The notes: a model not told the origin generated them from the letters alone. A DNA stretch of 64,000 bases from an uncultured Pseudodesulfovibrio sp. (GCF_963677845.1 NZ_OY782498.1:258001-322000), one strand, 5' to 3'. Positions 17,466-26,701 are shown, counted from the stretch's first letter. Program-made: numbers and translations.

Positions 17466-18134
17466 CTACAACTTCATTTCTCCGGTAGAGAATTTCTTTT
17501 CCAATATGTTGGAAAGCTGAATCAACGGATAACACACTACAAAGTATAATATCCCAACAAGCCCAAAGACCATAATCCCTTCTGGCACGCGTTGGACAGT
17601 GAGCCATCCGGCACGGGTGATATCTGTCAATCCGATAACTGAGACGATGGAGGAATCCTTGATGAGCAATACATACTGCCCGACAAGAGCTGGTAATGCC
17701 ATGCGTAATGCCTGTGGCAACACCACGAGAATCATCGCCTGGTTTCGCGTGTGCCCCAGAGAGCGGCAGGCCTCTTCCTGACCTGACGGAACAGCTTGAA
17801 TGGACGCAGACACGATCTCACAGATGTAGGACCCTGCATAGATGGTCAGACTGACCACCGCCGCAGTGAGGGCTTCCATCTGCAATCCGAATTCCGGCAG
17901 GATGAAGAAGATGATGAATAGTTGGACAAGGAATGGTGTTCCGCGCATAAAATCAACATAGATTGAAAGAATGCGCGACATGAATGTGCCTTCGTTGGAA
18001 CGCAGGATACCGGTGATGACACCAATAATGGTGCCGCCGACAAGACTGAGCGCCGACACTGCTACAGTAACACCCATGCCTTTGTAAAACATGGGCATAC
18101 TGTTCATGAGTTGGTCGAAGTAAAATCCCCACAT
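17466..18134 (-). CDS. Polar amino-acid ABC transporter permease
   Basis: A 222-residue HisM/GlnP-type inner-membrane permease. The ATPase-docking EAA loop is present as 'QEEACRSLGHTRNQAMILVVLPQA' and about five membrane helices are visible. It pairs with the permease immediately upstream (18138-18806) to form a heterodimeric channel for the binding protein at 18871-19665. No ATP-binding subunit is encoded next to them. Confidence 0.92.
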   Translation of the reverse strand: MWGFYFDQLMNSMPMFYKGMGVTVAVSALSLVGGTIIGVITGILRSNEGTFMSRILSIYVDFMRGTPFLVQLFIIFFILPEFGLQMEALTAAVVSLTIYAGSYICEIVSASIQAVPSGQEEACRSLGHTRNQAMILVVLPQALRMALPALVGQYVLLIKDSSIVSVIGLTDITRAGWLTVQRVPEGIMVFGLVGILYFVVCYPLIQLSNILEKKFSTGEMKL

Positions 18135-18137
18135 GGC

Positions 18138-18806
18138 TTATGCGCTCCTGAAGCGCGTCATGCGCATTTGGTAGTATTTGGTCAGTCCCTTGAGCACATA
18201 GTAGACGAGCAGGTAGAGGACGGCCACAGTCAGGAAGGCTTCGGACGGCATGAATCGCTCGGAGTTGAGCATCTGCCCGGCGCGAGTCAGTTCCATCACC
18301 GAGATGAGGGATAACACAGCGGAGTCCTTGACCAACACGATGGCCTGCCCGAGCATCGGAGGCAATGTGTTGGCAAGAGCCTGAGGCAGAATGACGTAGA
18401 AAAACCGTTGATAGACGTTGAACCCTTGTCCCATGGCGGCTTCAACCTGTCCGGCTGGAATACCCTTGATTCCGGCTCGGAGGATTTCAGCCACGTACGC
18501 TCCGGAGTTGAAGGAGAGAGCCACGATGCCGGTTGTCAGTTCATTGACCTGAATACCGAGGGAAGGAAGTCCGAAGTAAAGAAAATAAAGTTGAGCCAGC
18601 AGGGGAGTGGACCGGATGACTTCGATGAAGGCAATGGCCGGGGCTGCAAGCAATTTGATTCCTGAAATTCTGCAGGAACAGGCAATCATGCCCACGATGA
18701 GTGAGCCAATGATGCCGACCAACGAAATCCAGGCAGTATGGTACAGCCCCTCCATGAACAGGGGCATGTACTCCCAGATGATGCGGAAGTTGAAATATTC
18801 GAGCAT
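18138..18806 (-). CDS. Polar amino-acid ABC transporter permease
   Basis: 222 residues when started at ATG 18806 ('MLEYFNFRII'), chosen because it gives the same N-terminal length as its partner permease; TTG 18863 and ATG 18836 are in-frame alternatives and none has a strong ribosome site. The EAA loop reads 'QVEAAMGQGFNVYQRFFYVILPQA'. It is translated from the same message as the binding protein and the second permease. Confidence 0.9.
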   Translation of the reverse strand: MLEYFNFRIIWEYMPLFMEGLYHTAWISLVGIIGSLIVGMIACSCRISGIKLLAAPAIAFIEVIRSTPLLAQLYFLYFGLPSLGIQVNELTTGIVALSFNSGAYVAEILRAGIKGIPAGQVEAAMGQGFNVYQRFFYVILPQALANTLPPMLGQAIVLVKDSAVLSLISVMELTRAGQMLNSERFMPSEAFLTVAVLYLLVYYVLKGLTKYYQMRMTRFRSA

Positions 18807-18870
18807 GTGCGACGAATCCGTATGAAGATGCGCCATGCCTCGTGAAGAGACATGGCGCAGCAATTACGGT

Positions 18871-19665
18871 CTAGTGATCTTTTTCCCAGGCCTTGGAATC
18901 GACCCAGTACTTGATGTTTTCGTCGTAGCGGCCATCGGACTTGACCCAACCGAAGAAGAGGTTGACCCACTGGCGCAGTGTTTCGTCTTCATGACGGACG
19001 GCGAAGGCCAGAGGCTGCTTGGACATGATGTCACCCACGAAGTGCGTGGAGTTCGGGGGGAAGGAAGCCAGGCTGCCGGAGATGGAAGTCTTGTCGTTGA
19101 CAGCCACGTCAGCCTTACCAGCCATGATGGCATTTAGGAGCATTGGGCCGCCACCTTTGTAAGACTTGATCTCAGCCTTGGGGAAGAGGCGCTTGGCATC
19201 AGCTTCGCCAGTACCACCGAGCAGGACGGCGACTTTCATGCCTTCCTTGTTGATCTGGTCCCAGCTTGTGATCTTTGAATCGGCTTTGGCAACGGCGACA
19301 GAACCTGTGTAGTAGAATGCATCGGTGAAGGACACTTTGAGTGCACGCTGAAGGTTGGCGGTCATATCTGCGGCCAGCATGTCTGCTTTACCAGACAGCA
19401 GGGCAGGAATCAGGCCGTCCCAGTCGTAATCCAGAAATTTGATTTTGACGCCCATTTCTTTGGCCATCAGGCGGCAGAATTCGACTGAAGAACCGGTACG
19501 GTCACCATTTTTGTCCAGAAAACTGAACGGGGGACATTGGGTTTGGACGGCAACGCGAAGTTCGCCGCGCTTGACGATTTCAGCCAGTGCATCTGCAGAT
19601 GCGGTAGAAGCTACGGCCAGCATCATGGACAGCATGAGTGCCAGGCAAATTGAAAGACGTTTCAT
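18871..19665 (-). CDS. Periplasmic amino-acid-binding protein
   Basis: 264 residues from ATG 19665, which has a near-perfect AGGAGG five bases upstream. A signal peptide ends 'ASTASA'. The SBP family 3 fold shows in 'RGELRVAVQTQCPPFSF', 'GSSVEFCRLMAKEMG', 'DWDGLIPALLSGKADM' and 'MNAIMAGKADVAVNDK'-like segments. It captures a polar amino acid for the two permeases downstream. First gene of the operon; the exact substrate cannot be read from sequence. Confidence 0.92.
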   Translation of the reverse strand: MKRLSICLALMLSMMLAVASTASADALAEIVKRGELRVAVQTQCPPFSFLDKNGDRTGSSVEFCRLMAKEMGVKIKFLDYDWDGLIPALLSGKADMLAADMTANLQRALKVSFTDAFYYTGSVAVAKADSKITSWDQINKEGMKVAVLLGGTGEADAKRLFPKAEIKSYKGGGPMLLNAIMAGKADVAVNDKTSISGSLASFPPNSTHFVGDIMSKQPLAFAVRHEDETLRQWVNLFFGWVKSDGRYDENIKYWVDSKAWEKDH

Positions 19666-19873
19666 TATTCCTCCTATAATGTTCAATAAAAAGTCTGATC
19701 TAATCCGAATATGAGCGAATTGCGGTCAGTGCCATAGTAAGGTCGGGTTTAGCCGTTCCTGCGGTCGCAGGTTCGGCCATCGGGAACGCTACTGGATGTA
19801 CTTGGCTTTTGCAAGAGCGTGTCGTTATTTTCTCGGCGTGAGAGTGAGGATTATCAGGAGGTTGGAGAAACGG

Positions 19874-19909
19874 AAAAAGCCTCTGACAACATATGTTGTC
19901 AGAGGCTAT
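19874..19909 (-). terminator. Terminator of tRNA-Arg
   Basis: GCCTCTGACAAC and GTTGTCAGAGGC form a 12-bp stem with an ATAT loop. Read on the minus strand it is followed by TTTTT and begins within about ten bases of the tRNA 3' end. Confidence 0.85.
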
Positions 19910-19915
19910 ATTCTC

Positions 19916-19992
19916 TGGTGCGCCCGGCACGATTCGAACGTGCGACCTTTCGGTTCGTAGCCGAATGCTCTATCCAGCTGAGCCACGGGCGC
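19916..19992 (-). tRNA. tRNA-Arg (anticodon ACG)
   Basis: Read on the minus strand the gene begins GCGCCCG, with D-arm 'GCTCAGCTGGATAGAGC', anticodon stem-loop TTCGG-CTACGAA-CCGAA (anticodon ACG, wobble A likely edited to inosine), T-loop 'GTTCGAATC' and an acceptor end closing with CGGGCGC-A-CCA. The 3' CCA is encoded. Confidence 0.96.
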
Positions 19993-20043
19993 GTCGTGGA
20001 AAGACTGTTTATGCTTAGGGGGCGTTATACGTCAAGCACTTTT

Positions 20044-20475
20044 TTAGAAATTTATTAATTTAGTGGAAAAAACATCAGAAAAACCCTCAACAAGTTCAGC
20101 TGATTTTCCTTCTATGCGTATCAATTCAGTGTCGGGATGCTCCGCAAAGTCCTTCATGTGCGGGCTTTTCAGGAGAAATAGTTTGATAATGGCGTTCACT
20201 GTTTGTTGTTTTTTGATGGGCGAGTACACTCCGGTGATGGACAGGGCGCTATTTTCATCCCGTCGGTCGATGAGTATGCTGACATGTGGATTCTTTTTAA
20301 GGTTTTTGCTTTTTTTTGATGTCTTGGATGACAGAAAGTAAAATTTCATGACTGCATGGTCTGCAAAGTAGTTCATCAGGGACGTGTGAGGCGTGTTGCC
20401 ATCGGAAGTGGCCAGCACACAGATATCCTTACCCTTGACCATGTCTTCAATGAGTTTCATTTTTTGCTTGCTCAT
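20044..20475 (-). CDS. Pyridoxamine 5'-phosphate oxidase-like flavin-binding protein
   Basis: A 143-residue split-barrel protein: 'DICVLATSDGNTPHTSLMNY' opens the FMN-binding barrel, followed by 'FYFLSSKTSKKSKNLKKNPHVSILI'. Such proteins bind FMN, F420 or haem and often act as small reductases or stress proteins. The specific substrate is unknown. It is transcribed divergently from the PAPS-reductase-family gene at 20538. Confidence 0.82.
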   Translation of the reverse strand: MSKQKMKLIEDMVKGKDICVLATSDGNTPHTSLMNYFADHAVMKFYFLSSKTSKKSKNLKKNPHVSILIDRRDENSALSITGVYSPIKKQQTVNAIIKLFLLKSPHMKDFAEHPDTELIRIEGKSAELVEGFSDVFSTKLINF

Positions 20476-20537
20476 ACGAGGGATACTACAGCACTCTTCC
20501 TCGCAGGGCCATTATATAATGAATAGGAAAATGCCGT

Positions 20538-21215
20538 ATGCTTACCCTCGATGAAAAAATAGCCGGGACTGAGTCCCTTCTGCAGACATTGGTTGAAAAT
20601 GTTGACCTTGAACGAGTGCGCGTAGCCTGGACTGGCGGTAAGGACTCTACTGTTGTCCTTTTTATCTGGAAGGCGGTGCTCGACAATATAGGGGGAGGGC
20701 CTATCCATGCTATTAATTTGGATACCGGTTGCAAATTCCCTGAAGTCATGGCCTTTCGTGATGCTTTGACCGCAGAATGGGGTGTTGATTTGTATATTGC
20801 CCGTCCGAAAATCACATTGGACGGCTACCCGCTGGCAAAAGATCCACTTTCCTGTTGTCGTGAATTGAAAGTTGAACCGCTCAAACAGGCTGTTATCGAG
20901 ACCGGAGCCTCACATGTTTTGAGTGGTATTCGTTTCGATGAACATCCAGATCGCGCCGAGCGAAGTGCAGAAGAACAACGGGACGATCCTCCTCATTATA
21001 TGATTAACCCTATCCTTGATTGGACTGAAATAGATATTTGGGCTTTTCATGACCGTTTCAATCTTCCGCATTGTGAACTCTATGACAAAGGGTATCGATC
21101 ATTAGGATGTATGCCGTGTACACAGCGGCCAACGGACGGGGATGGCGAACGGTCTGGGCGTGCAGCTTCCAAGGAAGCTATTTTACCGACTTTGACCAGT
21201 CTTGGTTACTTCTAA
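20538..21215 (+). CDS. Phosphoadenosine phosphosulfate reductase family protein
   Basis: 225 residues with the PP-loop 'AWTGGKDSTVV' near residue 30, the CysH-type segment 'PLSCCRELKVEPLKQ' and a C-terminal 'GYRSLGCMPCTQRP'. The Cys pairs resemble those holding the iron-sulfur cluster of APS-type assimilatory reductases. In a sulfate reducer this could serve assimilation or sulfur transfer rather than respiration. The exact substrate (APS or PAPS) is not certain. No cysD/cysN gene is adjacent. Confidence 0.82.
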   Translation: MLTLDEKIAGTESLLQTLVENVDLERVRVAWTGGKDSTVVLFIWKAVLDNIGGGPIHAINLDTGCKFPEVMAFRDALTAEWGVDLYIARPKITLDGYPLAKDPLSCCRELKVEPLKQAVIETGASHVLSGIRFDEHPDRAERSAEEQRDDPPHYMINPILDWTEIDIWAFHDRFNLPHCELYDKGYRSLGCMPCTQRPTDGDGERSGRAASKEAILPTLTSLGYF

Positions 21216-21547
21216 TTTTCACATGAAAAAGTCCTGATTTGTTTGTTTGGATGGTATTTACTGTTTTTGTTTGAGATTTTTTTCACAAAATTCCACCCTT
21301 TTTTGTATCTATTTATATGGGTCTATGTACCGGAAGCCTTTTATTCCAATATATCAGACGATTATTGGTTTGTTTTTGTATGGCTTTTTTTAGGGTTTGG
21401 GTCTTGACCAAACAGTATTCTTCCCATAAGACCTCATGGTTACTAGGCTAAGGGTAAAGTGCATTCGCACTGAAATTCGGTTGGAGGTGAACCGGATTTT
21501 CACGTGTCTGTTGTACTCGTTCTCCATTCTTTTGAAACGAGGTCTTC
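21216..21547 (+). promoter_or_regulatory. Leader region of the ech operon with candidate promoter
   Basis: 332 bases without a gene. A plausible sigma-70 promoter is TTGACC (21404-21409) with a 17-base spacer and TAAGAC (21427-21432), about 115 bases before echA. A small inverted repeat TTTGG/CCAAA overlaps the -35 (about 21396-21413) and could be an operator. The first ~180 bases are T-rich with nothing recognisable. Confidence 0.4.
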
Positions 21548-23446
21548 ATGTCGAATTTGCTACTGCTTCTCATTCTCCTGCCAGTGGTTTCAGCATTGGT
21601 CTGCTATTTCGTTCGGTCTTCCGCCGTTCGAAAGCTGACAGTGCTTGGTACTGCTGTGGTCCTGACGCTTGCGTCTGTGGGACTGCTTATGCAGGGGACT
21701 TTTGAGCCGATTGCAGTCGGTTCATTCCTCGGCATCAGCAGCGATTTCCTGATTACGGTTCTGGATTTCGCATTGTTGGGTGTCATTTTTTATCTCGGTC
21801 TCAAACACAAGAGCTTACTGATTCAGGGTTTTACTCTGGCTCAGGCTGCACTGCTCGTTTGGTTTGAAGTTGTTGTGCTTGAGCACGACGCCGTTCCCGC
21901 TCTTGTGGGTGATCAGCTCGCTCTGATTATGGTTCTGGTGATTTCTATCATTGGTTCCCTGATCTGCGTGTTTGCCATTCCTTATATGAAGGAACACGAA
22001 GAGCATCTGCACCTGAAGAAGTCTCGCCAGCCGCGATTCTTCTTCTATCTGGTGTTGTTCCTTGGCGCCATGAACGGTTTGGTTCTGTCCAATAATATTC
22101 TGTGGATGTATTTCTTCTTTGAAGTCACCACGTTGTGTTCCTTTATGCTGATCGGTCATGATGCCACCGAGATTGCTACCAAGAACGCTGTCCGCGCATT
22201 GTGGATGAACGCTCTTGGCGGTCTGGCTTTCGTTGTCGGCATGATGCTGGTCTACATGAAGGCTGGAACTCTGGACATCTCTGCAATTCTTGCTGCCGGC
22301 CCTCAGGGCGCGCTCATGATTACTGGTGTTGGCTTTCTGTGTCTCGCCGGTTTCACCAAAGCCGCTCAGGTACCGTTCCAGAGTTGGTTGCTTGGTGCCA
22401 TGGTCGCTCCGACCCCGGTTTCCGCTCTCTTGCACTCTTCCACCATGGTCAAGGCCGGTGTTTTCGTGGTTCTGCGTTTCGCCCCCGCGTATGTTGGCAC
22501 CTTCCTTTCCACTGGTGTTGCCATCTGTGGCGCATTCACTTTCGTGACTTGCGCAGCGTTGGCCATCGGTCAGTCCAATGGTAAGAAAATCCTGGCGTAT
22601 TCCACTATCTCCAACCTCGGTTTGATCATTTGCTGTGCGGGTATCAATACTCCGCTGGCATTGACCGCCGCTGCCATGTTGATCGTGTTCCACGCCGTTT
22701 CCAAGTCTTTGCTGTTCCTCTGTGTCGGCACGATCGAGCAGGCCATCGGCTCTCGTGACATCGAAGATATGCGCGGCTTGTATGCCAAACTTCCCCGTAC
22801 CGCTTTGATCACCGTGATCGGTATCCTGACCATGCTCCTGCCGCCGTTTGGTGTGCTCATGTGCAAGTGGATGGCTATCGAAGCCGGTGCTGATACCAAC
22901 ATCTTCATTGTGACCATGCTCGCATTGGGTTCCGCATTGACGGTTGTTTACTGGGCTCGTTGGGGTGGTTCCATGATGAGTTCCCGCGAACAGGATACCC
23001 GGACTGAATCCCAGCCCATGCTCACCAGCCTGCCGCTGATGTTGCTGTGCGGGGGTGCCATTGTCCTGTCTCTGGCTTCTCCCTGGATCTATAATTCTAT
23101 GCTGGCTCCCTGGCTCGGCACAGCTCCGTTCACTGTGAGCTTCGGCTCCTTGAACTCCGCCACCGGCTCCTTTGCTGTGGTTCCGCTGTTCCTTGCTTTG
23201 GGTCTGGGCGTGCTTTTCGCTGCCAAGGCCGCTGCAGGTTTCCGCAAGGTCAAGATTATGCCGCCTTATTTGGGTGGCGCGAATTCATCTACAGATGGTA
23301 CTTACATCGGCCCCATGAATGGCGATGTACCGTTTGCAGCTGGCAACATGTATCTGGGCGAGCTGTTCGCTGAAGGGAAGCTGACGCCTATCTTCAACGC
23401 ACTCGCGATCGCTTTGATTGTGCTTATGCTGGGAGGGGCGATCTAA
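21548..23446 (+). CDS. echA: Ech hydrogenase subunit EchA (ion-translocating antiporter-like)
   Basis: A 632-residue integral membrane protein with about 16 hydrophobic helices, homologous to the NuoL/MrpA-type subunits of complex I. The conserved Glu/Lys ion-path segments include 'MYFFFEVTTLCSFMLIG' and 'GFTKAAQVPFQSWLLGAM', with 'PTPVSALLHSSTMVKAG' following. It is the likely proton or sodium pump of the energy-converting [NiFe] hydrogenase. GAGG lies seven bases before the ATG. First gene of echABCDEF; the stop overlaps the echB start by one base. Confidence 0.95.
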   Translation: MSNLLLLLILLPVVSALVCYFVRSSAVRKLTVLGTAVVLTLASVGLLMQGTFEPIAVGSFLGISSDFLITVLDFALLGVIFYLGLKHKSLLIQGFTLAQAALLVWFEVVVLEHDAVPALVGDQLALIMVLVISIIGSLICVFAIPYMKEHEEHLHLKKSRQPRFFFYLVLFLGAMNGLVLSNNILWMYFFFEVTTLCSFMLIGHDATEIATKNAVRALWMNALGGLAFVVGMMLVYMKAGTLDISAILAAGPQGALMITGVGFLCLAGFTKAAQVPFQSWLLGAMVAPTPVSALLHSSTMVKAGVFVVLRFAPAYVGTFLSTGVAICGAFTFVTCAALAIGQSNGKKILAYSTISNLGLIICCAGINTPLALTAAAMLIVFHAVSKSLLFLCVGTIEQAIGSRDIEDMRGLYAKLPRTALITVIGILTMLLPPFGVLMCKWMAIEAGADTNIFIVTMLALGSALTVVYWARWGGSMMSSREQDTRTESQPMLTSLPLMLLCGGAIVLSLASPWIYNSMLAPWLGTAPFTVSFGSLNSATGSFAVVPLFLALGLGVLFAAKAAAGFRKVKIMPPYLGGANSSTDGTYIGPMNGDVPFAAGNMYLGELFAEGKLTPIFNALAIALIVLMLGGAI

Positions 23447-24294
23447 TGGATACTCTTATTCTCGTTATCATCGGACTCATTGCCGGACCACTTTTGGGTG
23501 GTCTCATCGCAGGGCTGGACAGGCGCGTCACTGCGTGGTTCCAGTCTCGTCAGGGTCCTCCGATCACACAGGCCTTCTATGATGTGGCCAAACTGTTCGG
23601 TAAGGAAAAAGTAGTGGTCAACCAGTGGCAGATTCTCTGCGCCTGGGTATACATGATCGCTGCTGCCATCTCTTTGGCACTGTTCTTTGCTCAGAGTGAT
23701 CTCCTGCTCATCTTCTTTGTGCAGGCTGTCGGTGCGGTCTTCTTGGTCATGGGTGCCATGGCTACCAAGTCCCCGTATTCTCAAGTGGGCGCACAGCGCG
23801 AATTGATGCAGATTCTTGCTTACGAGCCGGTTTTGATTATGGTCTTTGTCGGCTTTTACATGGTCACTGGTTCCTTCTCTCTGGACGCTGTCTGGTCTCA
23901 GGAAATGCCGCTCATCTCCAAGATGCCGCTGCTTTATCTGGCTCTGGGCTATGCCTTGACCATCAAATTGAGAAAGTCTCCGTTTGACTTCTCCACATCC
24001 CATCACGGCCATCAGGAATTGGTTAAAGGTGTGCTCACCGAATATTCCGGTCCCTATTTGGCTCTGGTAGAAATCGCCCACTGGTACGAGACCATTTTGG
24101 TTCTCGGTTTGTGCGCCGTCTTCTGGCATACCAATGTCATCTGGATGGCTGTTCTGCTGGTGGTCACATACATGCTTGAAATCTTGGTGGACAACACCAT
24201 GGCTCGCATGACCTGGCGCTGGATGCTCAAGCGTGTCTGGCTGCTCGGTATGGGCCTGTCCATCGTCAATCTCATCTGGCTGTACGCGAGGTAA
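23446..24294 (+). CDS. echB: Ech hydrogenase subunit EchB (membrane anchor)
   Basis: 282 residues, NuoH-like, with about eight membrane helices and the conserved loop 'GPPITQAFYDVAKLFGKE' that contacts the hydrogenase module. The segment 'SPFDFSTSHHGHQELVKG' is typical of EchB and its homologues. It joins the soluble catalytic part to the EchA pump. Confidence 0.95.
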   Translation: MDTLILVIIGLIAGPLLGGLIAGLDRRVTAWFQSRQGPPITQAFYDVAKLFGKEKVVVNQWQILCAWVYMIAAAISLALFFAQSDLLLIFFVQAVGAVFLVMGAMATKSPYSQVGAQRELMQILAYEPVLIMVFVGFYMVTGSFSLDAVWSQEMPLISKMPLLYLALGYALTIKLRKSPFDFSTSHHGHQELVKGVLTEYSGPYLALVEIAHWYETILVLGLCAVFWHTNVIWMAVLLVVTYMLEILVDNTMARMTWRWMLKRVWLLGMGLSIVNLIWLYAR

Positions 24295-24297
24295 ATC

Positions 24298-24741
24298 ATG
24301 TTTGGATCATTCATCAAGAAATCTCGCGCCAAGTCTCCGTGGATCATGCATTTTGACTGCGGTAGCTGTAACGGCTGCGACATCGAGGTTCTGGCTTGCC
24401 TGACACCACTGTACGATGTGGAGCGGTTCGGCATTATCAACGTCGGTAACCCCAAGCACGCTGATGTGCTGCTGGTTACCGGTACTGTTAACCATCGGAA
24501 TAAGAAGGTGCTCAAGAATCTGTATGATCAGATGCCTGAGCCCAAGGCTGTCATCGCTATCGGCGCATGCGGCAATACTGGTGGTGTGTTCCGCGAGGCC
24601 TACAATGTTGTCGGCGGCGTGGACAAGGTCATCCCGGTGGACGTGTATGTTCCCGGTTGTCCGGCAAAACCCGAAGCCATCATCGACGGTGTTGTCGCAG
24701 GGCTGGCCAAGTTTGCGCAAAAAGTGGAAGAAGCCGAATAG
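24298..24741 (+). CDS. echC: Ech hydrogenase small subunit EchC
   Basis: 147 residues, NuoB-like. The Cys ligands of the proximal [4Fe-4S] cluster are in 'FDCGSCNGCDIEV', 'IGACGNTGG' and 'VPGCPAKPEAI'. It passes electrons from EchF to the Ni-Fe site in EchE. It starts three bases after the echB stop. Confidence 0.96.
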   Translation: MFGSFIKKSRAKSPWIMHFDCGSCNGCDIEVLACLTPLYDVERFGIINVGNPKHADVLLVTGTVNHRNKKVLKNLYDQMPEPKAVIAIGACGNTGGVFREAYNVVGGVDKVIPVDVYVPGCPAKPEAIIDGVVAGLAKFAQKVEEAE

Positions 24742-24762
24742 GCGTGTCCACAGAGGTATAAT

Positions 24763-25131
24763 ATGAAAGGTACTATAATTGACGTGACCATCGACAATGT
24801 TGTCGGCGAGGTCATGAATATGAAGAACGACGGCCAACGGTTCGTCACGCTTTCCACTTATCAGGAAGGCGAGGGCAGGCTCGGTATCCTTTATCACTTC
24901 GATAAGGAGTATGAGGATACCCATCTGCGGATGACTGTCGATATGAAAAAGCCCATTCCCAGCGTTTCCGGTGTCTATTTTGGCGCCATGCTGGTGGAAA
25001 ATGAAATCCGTGACCAGTGGGACGTGAAGTTCGACGGCATGGTTCTTGACTTTAACCGTACACTCCTTCTTGATCCCGAGGTCACACAGGTTCCCCTGGT
25101 GTCCAACGTCAAGATCGAGCCGAAAAAATAG
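24763..25131 (+). CDS. echD: Ech hydrogenase subunit EchD
   Basis: 122 residues, related to the NuoC/HycE N-terminal family. No metal motif; pattern 'GQRFVTLSTYQEGEGRLGILYHF' is recognisable. It is a small structural subunit whose gene sits between echC and echE, as in known ech operons. Confidence 0.9.
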   Translation: MKGTIIDVTIDNVVGEVMNMKNDGQRFVTLSTYQEGEGRLGILYHFDKEYEDTHLRMTVDMKKPIPSVSGVYFGAMLVENEIRDQWDVKFDGMVLDFNRTLLLDPEVTQVPLVSNVKIEPKK

Positions 25132-25140
25132 GGGGCTGAA

Positions 25141-26220
25141 ATGGCTACTACCGTAATTCCCTTCGGCCCGCAGCATCCCGTTCTCCCCGAGCCGATTCAT
25201 TTGACGCTCAAGGTTGAGGACGAAATCGTCAAAGAAGCTGTCCCGGCACTGGGCTACGTTCACCGTGGTCTGGAAAAGCTGGCAGATATCCGCGACTTCC
25301 ATCAGATGATCACCGTGTGCGAACGCGTGTGCGGCATCTGCTCCATGATTCACGGTACCTGCTATTCGCAGTGCATCGAAGAACTCATGGAACTTGAAGT
25401 CCCGGCCCGCGCTAAAATGTTGCGCGTTATCTGGAGTGAGCTTCACCGTATGCATTCTCATCTGCTTTGGCTGGGTCTGTTCGCCGATGCTTTCGGCTTT
25501 GAGTCCCTGTTCATGCAGTTCTGGAAGGTGCGTGAGCGCATCATGGACATCAACGAGGCCACTGCTGGTAGCCGCGTTATCGTGTCCGTCAACGTTATTG
25601 GTGGCGTTCGTGCCGACCTTTCTCCCGAGCAGATCCGCTGGATTCTTTCCGAGCTGGAAATCGTGGAGAAAGAAGTCAAGGCCATGCAAGACACCATCAT
25701 GAACGACTACTCGGTCAAGTCTCGTACCGTTGGTATCGGCTACATGTCCAAAGAGGACGCTTATGTCCTTGGTGCTGCCGGTCCGACCCTGCGTGGTTCC
25801 GGTGTCGCATCTGACATGCGCATGATCGGTTACGGCGCATACTCCGAGTTGGATTTCGAGCCTGTTATTGAAACTTCCGGTGACTGCTGGGCTCGTTCCA
25901 CGGTTCGTTTCCGTGAAGTAATTCAGTCCATTGATCTGGTCCGTCAGGCCGTCAGCAAGTTGCCTGAGGGTGACATTGCCACCAAGGTCAAGGGCAACCC
26001 GCCGGAAGGCGAAGTTTACATGCGCGTGGAACAACCGCGCGGTGAGTGCGTCTATTACATTAAGGGCAATGGTACCAAGCATCTGGATCGGTTGCGTATC
26101 CGCACACCGACATTTGCCAATATCCCGCCGCTCCTGCACATGTTGCCGGGTTGTGAACTGGCCGATGTGCCGGTTATCGTCCTGGCCATTGACCCGTGCA
26201 TCAGCTGCACCGAACGCTAG
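25141..26220 (+). CDS. echE: Ech hydrogenase large subunit EchE
   Basis: 359 residues with the two Ni-Fe-binding motifs of energy-converting hydrogenases: 'CERVCGICSMIHG' near residue 60 and 'DPCISCTER' at the very C-terminus. Ending there means no maturation peptide is visible, as is usual for group 4 enzymes of this type. It is the catalytic subunit that interconverts H2 with protons and electrons from ferredoxin. Confidence 0.96.
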   Translation: MATTVIPFGPQHPVLPEPIHLTLKVEDEIVKEAVPALGYVHRGLEKLADIRDFHQMITVCERVCGICSMIHGTCYSQCIEELMELEVPARAKMLRVIWSELHRMHSHLLWLGLFADAFGFESLFMQFWKVRERIMDINEATAGSRVIVSVNVIGGVRADLSPEQIRWILSELEIVEKEVKAMQDTIMNDYSVKSRTVGIGYMSKEDAYVLGAAGPTLRGSGVASDMRMIGYGAYSELDFEPVIETSGDCWARSTVRFREVIQSIDLVRQAVSKLPEGDIATKVKGNPPEGEVYMRVEQPRGECVYYIKGNGTKHLDRLRIRTPTFANIPPLLHMLPGCELADVPVIVLAIDPCISCTER

Positions 26221-26230
26221 GAGAGTTGAC

Positions 26231-26680
26231 ATGCTGTTTACACCTACAGTCGTCAAGAATCTGTTGAAGAAACCCGCCACCCGTAACTATCCGTTCGTGG
26301 TGCGCGATCCGTTTCCCAAGTATCGCGGTGAGCTTGTTATTGACATCGATAAGTGCATCTTCTGCGGCATGTGCTCACGCAAATGCCCTTGTCAGTGCAT
26401 TACGGTTGATAAAACCACGGGTACTTGGTCCTGCGATCCTCATGAATGCATTACTTGTGGTTATTGCGTCGATGCATGCCCGACCAAATGCCTGACCATG
26501 AAAGACACGCATCGCAAGCCCACGACCGAGAAGGTCACTTGGGTCGAGCATGGCACTCCGCCCAAGCCGAAAAAGAAGAAAGCCGCTCCCGCTACGGAAG
26601 CCGCTCCCGCTACGGAAGCCGCTCCCAAGGTGGAAAAGGCTGAAAAGAAGCCTGAAGCCAAGAAGGCCGACAAAAAATAG
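26231..26680 (+). CDS. echF: Ech hydrogenase ferredoxin subunit EchF with repeat tail
   Basis: 149 residues from ATG 26231. Two [4Fe-4S] motifs, 'CIFCGMCSRKCPCQC' and 'CITCGYCVDACPTKC', carry electrons from ferredoxin to EchC. After residue ~100 comes a charged tail absent from minimal EchF, with a tandem 18-base DNA repeat encoding 'AAPATE' twice, then Lys/Glu/Ala residues to the end. A longer frame upstream inside echE was discarded. A terminator follows at 26702. Confidence 0.93.
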   Translation: MLFTPTVVKNLLKKPATRNYPFVVRDPFPKYRGELVIDIDKCIFCGMCSRKCPCQCITVDKTTGTWSCDPHECITCGYCVDACPTKCLTMKDTHRKPTTEKVTWVEHGTPPKPKKKKAAPATEAAPATEAAPKVEKAEKKPEAKKADKK

Positions 26681-26701
26681 GTCTTCATCAGCGACAATTA
26701 G

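Noticed and set aside
19916-19992. tRNA-Arg as an integration site for a genomic island
   Set aside because: No integrase and no repeated tRNA 3' end was seen nearby; neighbours are housekeeping genes.
24307-26280. A 657-residue antisense frame across the ech operon
   Set aside because: It is opposite five well-recognised Ech genes, shows no domain and follows their codon bias in shadow.
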